A stretch of DNA of 64,000 bases, from NCBI GenBank assembly GCA_950022295.1, contig OX465600.1, positions 5,146,001 to 5,210,000 on the forward strand, in the 5' to 3' direction. Position numbers and translations under genes: made by a program. The first letter of the stretch is position 1. Each line of letters starts with the position of its first letter. This DNA is from Bromus sterilis. Its lineage: Eukaryota > Streptophyta > Magnoliopsida > Poales > Poaceae. The notes under the pieces are model-generated. The model ran no database searches. It had not been told where the DNA came from and saw only the letters and a list, made by a program, of their open reading frames with translations. Below are positions 55,485-64,000 of the stretch, piece by piece.

Positions 55485-58379
55485 TTCTTCTTTTGCATTA
55501 ATCCTAGCTAATGGCTTTAAAGAAGCGCTTTCGGGAGGCAGCCCGCAATGAATTTAGGTGTTTATTTTTGCTTTTGTTGTGTCTTGATGATTTTTACTAC
55601 TGTAGAAACATCATTGTAGCTTTATTTTTCAGCTTTGTGCCAAGTTATAGCCTCTTACGGCAAGGGAAGTAAAAGTTGTGACATGCTGTCCAGAAAACAG
55701 ATTCTATCCCTTTACCAGAAAAATTCCAGAAAAATCCCAGTTTATCTTTTTTAGCTGAAATTTTTACACAGTATGATCTATACAATTACGAAACTTCCGT
55801 ATGTTCTGAGTTTTTTTATTTGAGTTGCATAAGTGCCCCTAAAAAATTCTTTACTATCTGTTGTTCTGTTTTTCACAGATTCTGCCACGTTTTGTCTCTC
55901 CTAACTTTTGCAAACCTTAAGCTTGCTTTTTCTTTGCAAAAACTTTTTGGCACTCTTGAGAAACAGTAGTTATTCAAGAATATCTTTATATCCAGTGGAA
56001 AAAATTATTTATTAAGGGTACTAACCTCTCTAATCAGCTTATGATGAGTTATGTATGAAGGGAGTTTTCAAGTGTGTGATGGAAGATGATGAAAGAAGAT
56101 CCAGGAGTGTCAAGCGCTCAAGCTTGGGGATGCCCCCATGCATCCCCAACAAATATTCAAGGAGACTCAAGCGTCTAAGCTTGGGGATGCCCCCATGCAT
56201 CCCCAACAAATATTCAAGGAGACTCAAGCGTCTAAGCTTGGGGATGCCCCCAGTGCATCCCCTTCTCCATCAACAATCATCAATTCGTCCTTCGTCTCAC
56301 TATATTTTTATCACTTCATGCGTTATGTGCCATGCTTGGAGCGTCTCTCTCTTAGGTTTTGTTTTTAGTTTTCTTTAGCTTTGCTTTCTGTTCATAACAA
56401 GTTAGATCCATTCTTACTTTGTGTGGGAGAGAAACACGCTCCACTTTCAAAATTTAGAACACATCATAGGATTTTTCCTGCTTATCTTTTTGTTGTTGTG
56501 TGTTCTTTATCTTTTCATAGCTACTGCCATGTTTAGTTTTAGTCTTAGTTTGTCTTTACCAAGAGCCTTGGCTTTTGTTTAGTTTGTTGTTGGAACTTTG
56601 TTTAGTTTTCATATTTATCTTGTTAAGAGAGTTGGTTGTTGCACTGAGTTGTGTCTTGTTTTGAAAGTAGGTATTTGAGGTTGCTATTTAATTTTAGTAG
56701 TAACTTGCAATAGTTTTGAGGTATTGATGTGAGTAATGTTTGAACTTTTGGTGTCAAGAGATCTTGGATATTAGTGATAGGTGTCGTATTTTGGGCAATC
56801 CGTGTTTATTTTTCAAAACCTACAAAACTAGTTGAGAACTCTAGCTACTAGATGGATCACTACTCTTCTGAGGAGTCGAATATCAGAGAACACTCACGTA
56901 CCATGAGTCGAGGATGCACAAGGATAACTAAACCCCCATACACTCCTCCTCGGGGTACTTGTCTCTTTGTGAACCTCCTTATTAGATTGAGAGTTACCGA
57001 TAATAAGTGCATGAGTTCTTCGGACTAATGTAAGTATTGAAAGTTGACACTTCCACCTTCCCATATTTTGCTAGCCTCTCCCGTGCCGTGCATTGCCTTC
57101 TTCTCACTCCGAGAGTTGGTGTCCACCTTCGCCGGTACATCCAAACCCTTGGCATGATACGCTCTGTCATCATAAGCCTCCTTATATCTTTCCTCAAAAC
57201 AGCCACCATACCTACCTATCAAGGCATTTCCATAGCCTTTCCGAGTTATATTGCCATGCAACTTCCACCTCTTCATGACTTGATCTTCATGTCATACATG
57301 TTCCTGCTACACTGGCAGCGGCATACATTGCATACTTCATGATAGTTACATCTTCTTTATGTTTTGAGTACCTTGTAAAGTGTGAAAGATCTCCTTTACC
57401 TTCTTGTAAAATAGAGTGTTGCCCTTAAGTGAGTAAAAGATTCCAAAGTGGACACATTAAAAGATCCCAAAGATAACAAATGAGAGTTAAATAGAAAGAG
57501 CCATTGAGGCCACAAAAAAATACAAAAAATAGAAAAAAGAGAAAAAGAAATAAAAAGAGAGAAAGGGGCAACACTACTATCCCTTTGAGAGATCCACACT
57601 AGTACTTCATCTTCTATTCCTTGTACTCCATAGAGATGATCATTATGCATATAGCTATGTGGGGACCTTCACACTATAGAACTTGGCTTGCATATTCCAA
57701 GGATGAGCCTCCTCAAACGAGCTCTAGGTCTTCATGAGCGAGCAAGTTAGATGCACCCCCACTAGTTCCTTTGGAGAGCTTCTTGGCTCGTATGTGCATC
57801 CGTTGCATGGCAATCCCTACTCCTCACATCATATCTATCATTTGGCATCCCTTGCCTATGATTGTCCTCATTGATGTGAGCCTTTCTCATCCTTTTTGTC
57901 TTCCTCCTCCACCATATTTCTCTCTTTGCCATCCTAAGTGTCAACTCTCGTGCTTACGCTCATCCATTGCATGAGTGCTCAAAATATCGAAAAGGAGTGG
58001 ATCAAATTGACTTGTACCTGGCTAGTGGTCTGGGGACGAGTCAAGATAAGATTCCAGAAGAAGACCAAGTGTGAAACTTTAGTAGATTGAGTTCTCAACA
58101 CAAAATTACTTTTTCTCGTATTCCCTATCCCCCTTCTTGCACGCAAACACCATTTGGAGACATTCGAGTCACGGACAGCGAGAGCTCTTGCACCTATTGT
58201 TCTTTTGTTACTTGTTTCAATGCTAATATAGACTCTTGCATGTTATGACTTGAATTGAATCTCTAACCTTGATTGCTTTACTTTTCAAAGTTCTTTTATG
58301 GTTGCTAGCATGTCACCACAGAAATTATGTTGTTATCATTTACCTACTCGAGGACGAGCAGGAATTAAGCTTGGGATGT
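55485..58379. other. Non-coding 3' interior of the LTR element
   Basis: 2.9 kb without polymerase domains, occupying the place where pol would be. Contains the 58-bp repeat described separately, and a purine-rich aggacgagcaggaattaagc ending shortly before the 3' LTR that may be the polypurine tract. Confidence 0.6.
56110..56263. repeat. Tandem repeat, nearly three units of 58 bp
   Basis: Units start aagcttggggatgccccc and include caaatattcaaggagactca. The aagcttggggatg motif resembles a polypurine tract, so the array may be duplicated PPT-proximal sequence. Confidence 0.75.
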
Positions 58380-59993
58380 TGATACGTCCAAAACGTATCT
58401 ATAATTTCTGCTTGCTCCATGCATGTTTTGTGTGATATTGCTATGATCTAGATACACTTTCATACACTTTTGATCATATTTGGACTAACCTACTAACTCA
58501 GTGCACCCCAGTGCCAGTTCCTGTTTTCTGCTGTTTTTATTTCAGTTTCCCCCATATAAAAAGTACCAGAAAAATTCCGGGAAAAATACAGGAAAAATCA
58601 GCGTACAACAAGCTTCGAGAAGAGCCCGGGAGGGCCCATAGGGGATCCAGGGGGCCCAGGCGGCCACCCGGCGCGGCCCCACCCCTGGCCGCGCCAGGGG
58701 GGCGCCTGGGGCCCCTGGTCCACCTCTGGCTGCCCCCCTTCGCCTATTTATTCTCCGTCACGGGAAAACTTCAGAAGAAGAACCTATTCCGCAAACTCGC
58801 CTCTGTTCCGCCGCCGCCGCGCTTCCGAGATCGGGAGCACCAGAAGACCTCTTCCCGGCACCCTGCCGGAGGGAGGATTGACCTCCGGGAGTCTCCTCTC
58901 CACCATGGATGCTCCCCGGATGTCTCGTGAGTAGTTTTCCTTGGACCATGGGTCCGTGATCAGTAGCTATGTGATGGTCTCCTCCCCTCTTTGATCTTCA
59001 TTGTTTAGACCTCGTGAGCTGCCCTACATGATCGAGGCACCTTTGTAATATTTCTGTTGTTGCTATGCTGAGTTTGATGGGATCTGATGGATTATGAGAT
59101 TATGTTCAGATTGTGATAGAGTAATATATTTGGTTTTTATCTCTTATATTTTTGTTCCTAAGTAATTCTTGCATGTTCTCCGTTGCTGTTTATTGCTTTG
59201 GCCAAGTAGTAGGTAGTGACTCCAAGAGGGAACGTTGTGCTAGATTGCGGGTTCATGCCCCCCGATGACACGCTTGAGTGACAGAAACATGAGTCTAGGG
59301 GATGTGCTGTTGCCACAAGGGGGGAAACAACGGTTCTTGTAACCGCGGTTGCAAGGATTGTTTACTTTACGCAAAGTTCTTTTTATTGCAGTTGTCTGTT
59401 GCTTTGGGTTTACACTTTGGGTGGGGCTCGCAACTTAATACCAGCGAGATGTTCTGGATAGATATCTCAAGGTGGATGATTAGTAGTAGATGCAGATGGA
59501 TTTCGGTCTACTTATTTTGGCGTAGTGCCCGTGCTTTTGAGCCTCTTCCTTTTTTTTGTAGCATAGTTAGCATTGCGGTGCATTGATAATCCTGTCAATT
59601 ACCCTTCTGTAATTTGTTTACCTCGCATAGCAGTTTTATCGTCTTTTGGGAGAGAGACATCACTAGTGAACATCACGTATCCCGGTCCATATCCTCATTA
59701 CTATTTCCACGCTATATTTACTTTACTGCTTTTATTTGCTATCATTATCCCTTGCGTTTTATCCTTTGTGAACAACAAGACCGGAGAGATTGACAACCTC
59801 TCTGAATTTCGTTGGGAACAAAGTTATCTGTGTCTTTGTGCAGGTCCACGTCAGTTGCGCCGCTGACACCTACTTATCATCTCTGGAGTCCTACTGGAGA
59901 CAAACCTTGGTATCTTCACCGAGGGAAAACTGCTGCTGCACTACATCTCAAACCTTCCACTTGGGGTAACCAACGAAGGGCGAGAAGCCATCA
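58380..59993 (+). repeat. 3' LTR
   Basis: Same termini as the 5' LTR, differing by scattered substitutions and one- to three-base indels (for example a lost 'cta' near 58540 and an extra g near 59967). Confidence 0.9.
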
Positions 59994-60075
59994 GATGGTC
60001 ATGGTGATGATCGTCTCAACAATGAAGGTGTAGTTTAATTTGGTCCTTTCTAGATGCTTGTTTGTGAATCCTTTA

Positions 60076-60960
60076 CGCTATGTTTGGATGTCTGTATTGA
60101 ACCCTTTGAATTGGAATTGGTATTACCAAAGACCAATTCCAATGTTTGGATGCGCACCGAAACGATGGACTGAAATGGATCCCCATACAGAAGTGAATTC
60201 GCTTTCACGCGCGCAAAAGAAAACGATTGGAGCTCTCAACCCGTCTCTTCCCTCGCTTGAGACCGAAAAGCTGGAGGAGCGGTGCCAAGGGAAACACATC
60301 GGCGGCGGCAAAGGTATTCCCACTGCCTGACTCTCCTCCCTCTGGCGGTGGCACACCTTCCAGCCCCAGGCCCCTTTCCTTCCTCCTCTTCGCCGGTCCC
60401 CCCGCCCGTTCCCCTTTTTTGCGCGATCTGACCCTCGTCAGCCGCTTCACCCGTTGCTTTGCCGCCCGTTCCTCTCCTCTTCCTGCCCCGGCAGTCATCT
60501 CTTGCCCTCTCCCGTCGCTCCACTCCTCTACTCTCTCAATCCTCCCAGCCCTCTGCCGCCGCAACACACCTCCTCTGACCCCAGCCATCCTCTCTGATTG
60601 GATCTGGCATACTCCTCTTCTTCTTCCCCTTGGGTTCCTACCTTTCTCCCGTTCCTCACTGCTCCATATCCTCACTTTCCCTTGCCCCCGTTCCTCCTCT
60701 CTTCTCCCTACTTTTGCTGATCATAGATCTGGTTATTTGCAGGTTCTGTGAATTTGGTGCACTGTGAGGAGTTGGTGCAATTCCAAAGTTTGTCATCCAA
60801 ACAACATTTGGTATTGAAACCTTAGTGAGATTCCATTAGCCAATTCATTGAACAACCAAACAACTGAATTCGTATTTATGCCCATTACGATTTCCTTGTT
60901 GAATTGGTATTCCACCCAATTCAATACGGAGCCCTTCAATAAGGGCATCCAAACGTAGCG
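60076..60960. mobile_element. PIF/Harbinger-type element, 885 bp
   Basis: Ends cgctatgtttggatg and catccaaacgtagcg are inverted and flanked by TTA (60073-60075, 60961-60963). The interior has a long pyrimidine-rich stretch (60330-60720) whose open frames on both strands are compositional. No transposase. Confidence 0.82.
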
Positions 60961-61424
60961 TTAGGTAAAACTTAATTGATTTTATGCTTTTGGACGTGCA
61001 CTGTTTTTTCAATGATATGAAATAGAGTGTGATATTTGATTACATTCATAGTTTTGTGGGATCTGGTATGCCCCAGCGCTATTCGTACCAAAAAAGACGT
61101 TTTCGAGGTGCCTATAAAACGGTATGCCGGATCTGCTAGAGATGCTCTAAACCACTCCATGTTCCCCGGTCGTCGTCGGGTGCCTTTTAAAGCCGAGGAG
61201 GTGGGAGGAACCCCAGTTTCAAGATTATCCTTGGATTTACATTCCACGACCTAGGTGTACAATGGAGAGAATCCTGTTGGGTTGGGCCGTCCGGAGCACG
61301 TGTTGGCCCTCACGTAGATCCACCCCTGGGTGTCGACATGGAATCAAGTATCTCTGTCATGTCCTCACATGCCTCCACAACAAGCCATGCATGTCATGGA
61401 CTGAGCCTCATAAACCATCTGTGT

Positions 61425-62730
61425 CAAGAGCTTGTGATACTTTGTGGAATCCAAAATTGCATATGTTTGTGCCTTACCGGCAAGACCCAACCGAAGGTGT
61501 TCTGTCCATCGCCAAAGGAAGCCAATGTGAGCGGTACAATGACATGATGGACTTAAAAAATTAAGAATAAGATGGAAGGCGCGAGCTTAATCTAGAAGAT
61601 GATCAACAAGGAGAAGGACAAGTTCTACAAAGTCCAACATCAGAATCATGATACGGAGATCAAGGTCATGCTTAGTGACATCTTCGTTGGCGACCGTCAA
61701 GGATTCGATGACATGCCCAATCACAGGCCCCTCGTCCTCAAATAGAGGGTAGAGAGGCACCATATGACAATCAACAAACACACCTCGAGGAGATCTGTTT
61801 AGGGTCAGCACATGTGTTACCTCCAACATAGCAGCAAGATGCACTACTTGCTACACAACCACCTCCTCTTGTGAAGGGAAAGATCATTCTAGTGGTTCTA
61901 AATACCGAGGTAATGTCAATGGTTGGTCCTATAACTATGTTGCAACCACCTCATCTGATGGCACAAACTCATCTTATGTAGGATGACATATTTCCTATGA
62001 TACGAGTGGTCGACGATGTGCTCATGATTGATCCTCTCACCATGATACCACTGCCTCTTCAGATGGTGGATATGTTGCTATGATGCTCCCATGATCCTGG
62101 ATCGAGATCCCTGTCATGGTAGCTATCTCTTTGATGTGCTCAATGCCTACATCAACCAAAACCTCCCTATTACCAAGAATTGCATGCCATCTTCATGTAG
62201 GAGGGATATTTTTCTTTCCATCGTTAAACCCATCTTTCGAGTATATCCCGTGTCGGCCCGTCGAGTTGGAAGCAGCGATTCGGTGCCGAGGTGCATCTGC
62301 ACCCAGGAAGACTAAAAAAATTAAATAAATATGAAAAAAGTTAAAAAAAATGAAAAAAGTTAAAAAAAAATCAATTTTTTTTGCGATGGAAGATGCTTAC
62401 GTGCGAGATGTTCATGCAAATTTGGAGGCGTTTGGACATCTAGAGAGTGCGCCGCAAAAAAGACAAATTTGCAGTTTCTTTGGACGACACTGTTCATGCA
62501 CTATTTCGAACCGAATTTGTATTTTTTTTGCCGCGAGCTCCCTAGATTTCCAAAAAAGCTCAAATTTTACACGAACATCTACTCCATAAACATCTTTCAT
62601 CATAATAAAATTTGGAAATTTTTAAACTTTTTTTATATGTCTTTTCGATGATCACTTATGTAGAAGCATATGAGCCTGAGCTCATCTTTGAATATCCCAG
62701 GTTGCGCTCATCTATCTATAGTGTCATCTA
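61425..62730 (+). pseudogene. Second type I MADS-box pseudogene
   Basis: Collinear with 13940-14850: the gatactttgtggaatccaaa block, the catatgtttgtgccttaccg block, the ggcaagacccaaccgaaggt block, atcgccaaaggaagccaatg and the aggtcatgcttagtgacatc block. The DNA-binding start of the gene is missing or replaced before about 61425. Stops (for example taa in gacttaaaaaattaag) and indels break all frames, so it is non-functional. A 440-bp insert interrupts its 3' part. Confidence 0.65.
62250..62690. mobile_element. Insertion of about 440 bp in the MADS pseudogene copy
   Basis: Absent from the 14.8-kb copy, where gagtatat joins directly to the gggttgcgctc block. Similar 9-mers (gtatatccc, gaatatccc) at the two edges suggest a MULE-like target duplication, but clear terminal repeats were not seen. 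Confidence 0.45.
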
Positions 62731-63434
62731 CAAGTAGAAACATGGCAATCGATAAACCTACAATTTTCTTTAGTTTGCTAGCACCCATTTGTTGTCAAAC
62801 TAGCAGTAAGAAATTTGCTAGCACCCATTTTGATTAATTATCTTCTTTTGACCTTGTTTGTTGCCTATTTTGGTCCCGAAAACGTGTTCATGTGATTTAG
62901 TATATGGTAGTAGCTCATTTGATTTGTTTTTGTTATGGTGGAATTACTATACACAAATGGAAAACTAGTTGTATATCAATATGCACATGTGAAGGTACAT
63001 GTACGTCTACGATGGCCAACGTGATTAAATCATGCCATTGTTCAGTCTTAGACTCAGAGCAACACACTAACTTATATGGTACATATATGGAATGTTATAT
63101 TTACAAGGCTATAAAATGGTTAAGGATGTTACTCCATCATTGGACATTGGTCACTGACAGGAAAAACTAAAAGACAATATTCACCATGAAGCCACAGACC
63201 ACAGTATAAGGAAAGAACCAAGATATGAACAAATAAATGTATTGGCCGTTAACCACACAATTACACAGAGGCTTGTATCAACAGTAGAAAGAATAGTGTG
63301 GTTTTTGGAGTGAGCTCTCAAGGCATCAAAACAGAGAAAAACTTTCAGCTAGCTGAAATTCTAGGTGAACCGCTCAAGAACTAAAGATATCTATACAGTA
63401 ACAAAACCAACAACTCCCCGCTCTCACACTTGCT
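62731..63434. other. Intergenic and 3' flank of the WD40 gene
   Basis: From about 63245 it matches 40150 onward (taaccacacaattacac; the agtagaaagaatagtgtggt block), the presumed 3' UTR of the WD40 gene. The left part has no recognised feature. Confidence 0.45.
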
Positions 63435-64000
63435 TTACACTTGAACTGGGAAACCAAAATTCTGGAACACTCTGATTTCTCCTCCCTGTCCCGCCGTGAC
63501 AATCACCAAACCCCACGCGGATCGGCGCTGGACATCCATAGCTCCGATGCAAAGATCCGATGAACTGTGACCGGGACTGCTCTTGGCAGACGGTAATGGC
63601 TCGTCGGGCAAGGATGGGGATGCTGCTTCAACTGGATGATTGCTGGCACTTGTGCTCGCACCGCCTTCGCAGACTGGGCTCTCGATGTATCTGTGAGAAG
63701 TTCCATTCGATCCATCCTCATTGTTTTGTATAGGAGCTTCAGGGACAGAGTTCACTGCACCATCCGAATCACTGTGTCTGCTGCTACGACACCCAAGCGA
63801 TCCACGGGCTTCAGCACCGGGCCAAGTGATTGCCACTGTTACATCACGACAGTGGAAATGTTCATACGAGTTGGTTACGTCAACTGCACTCCTGCTTCTG
63901 CTAGGATGGGAACTGTTGTCATGTCTCCAGACATACACATGAGAGTCCTCACTGGCACAGACTACATATTTCCCATTTGGAGCTACAGAAGCTGAGATTT
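63435..64000 (-). CDS. WDR44-like WD40 repeat protein, C-terminal exon (partial)
   Basis: An open minus-strand frame enters from the right edge as ISASVAPNGKYVVCASEDSHVYVW, the last WD repeat. It continues through a Ser/Pro-rich linker (HSDSDGAVNSVPEAP, ASTSASNHPVEAASPSLPDE) to the C terminus AWGLVIVTAGQGGEIRVFQN followed by FGFPVQV and TAA at 63435. This ending is characteristic of plant WD40 proteins related to WDR44. No stop or frameshift is seen in 188 codons, unlike the decayed copy at 40.3 kb. The upstream exons lie beyond the window. Biochemical role unknown; WD40 propellers are usually protein-interaction scaffolds. Confidence 0.8.
   Translation of the reverse strand, partial: ISASVAPNGKYVVCASEDSHVYVWRHDNSSHPSRSRSAVDVTNSYEHFHCRDVTVAITWPGAEARGSLGCRSSRHSDSDGAVNSVPEAPIQNNEDGSNGTSHRYIESPVCEGGASTSASNHPVEAASPSLPDEPLPSAKSSPGHSSSDLCIGAMDVQRRSAWGLVIVTAGQGGEIRVFQNFGFPVQV

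Larger units (their letters stand above)
51668..59993 (+). mobile_element. Complete Gypsy-like LTR retrotransposon, gag-pro only, 8326 bp
   Basis: LTRs 51668-53284 (1617 bp) and 58380-59993 (1614 bp) begin TGATACGTCC and end GAAGCCATCA. A 5-bp duplication GATGG flanks the element (51663-51667, 59994-59998). By hand I count roughly 35-40 substitutions between LTRs, a little over 2 per cent. The interior encodes decayed gag and protease but no reverse transcriptase, RNase H or integrase, so it is a non-autonomous member needing a partner. Assignment to Gypsy rests on gag similarity and the PBS. No named family is claimed. Confidence 0.88.
48586..61147 (+). mobile_element. Old Harbinger-like element, host of nested insertions
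   Basis: The left end gagcatctttagtagatcc (48586) is inverted relative to the right end ggatctgctagagatgctc (to 61147). Removing the three inserts (49728-51504, 51668-59993, 60076-60960 and their target duplications) leaves about 1.56 kb. The flanking triplets (aat, taa) do not match, so the exact boundary or the left copy used remains uncertain. Confidence 0.5.

Noticed and set aside
60205..60751. Long open frames on both strands (174 and 156 codons)
   Set aside because: Pyrimidine-rich interior of a TTA-flanked MITE. Both frames reflect composition and no family matches.

Overview
This window is plant nuclear DNA, and everything in it points to a grass of the Triticeae (wheat, barley or Aegilops type). 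It has GT-AG intron-containing genes, Au-type SINEs, many Stowaway MITEs with CTCCCTCC ends and TA target sites, Helitrons ending in a hairpin plus CTAG, and long LTR retrotransposons of Triticeae type. The identification rests on remembered family features, not on a search.

Layout: (1) 1-3.3 kb is transposon debris: a CACTA end and an inverted pair of related Helitrons. (2) 3.7-6.2 kb holds a five-exon AIG1/IAN-type GTPase gene with one frameshift. (3) 7.5-9.3, 27.5-29.4 and 36.3-39.6 kb hold three paralogous Dof zinc-finger genes (Dof1-3) on the + strand. Each has one intron, a long conserved upstream region and the same overlapping upstream ORF. (4) 13.4-36.1 kb is a mosaic of four diverged copies (A-D) of one non-coding segment. 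It is interleaved with a type I MADS pseudogene (13.9 kb), a MATH-BTB gene with a frameshift (19.7-20.9 kb, - strand), SINE and LINE insertions, Helitrons and MITEs. Units C and D each lie just upstream of a Dof gene, so unit plus Dof was probably duplicated together. (5) 40.3-42.5 kb is an exon-by-exon pseudogene of a WDR44-like WD40 protein. The intact last exon of a paralogue runs off the right edge (63.4-64.0 kb). (6) 43.0-47.2 kb is a complete five-exon ETO1-like gene (BTB plus TPR, 889 aa, - strand), the best-supported single-copy gene here. (7) 48.3-61.1 kb is a nest. An old Harbinger-like element with a broken SANT/NAM-associated ORF was invaded by a solo Copia-type LTR (49728-51504, TSD GTTCA), a gag-pro-only LTR retrotransposon (51668-59993, TSD GATGG) and a TTA-flanked MITE (60076-60960). 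(8) 61.4-62.7 kb holds a second, more decayed MADS pseudogene.

The genes do not form a pathway. The window is best read as a tandem Dof cluster and its duplicated surroundings, next to an ETO1-like gene for ethylene control, with active transposon turnover. The most useful observations are empty-site comparisons between duplicated segments, which show individual insertions cleanly. Examples are a 1.3-kb TIR element with its own TATA box and ORF inside the Dof3 promoter, a SINE in unit B, and several 14-21 bp retro-insertion scars. The 28-nt-offset overlapping uORF is conserved in all three Dof paralogues. No bacterial-type system, CRISPR array or RNA gene was found.
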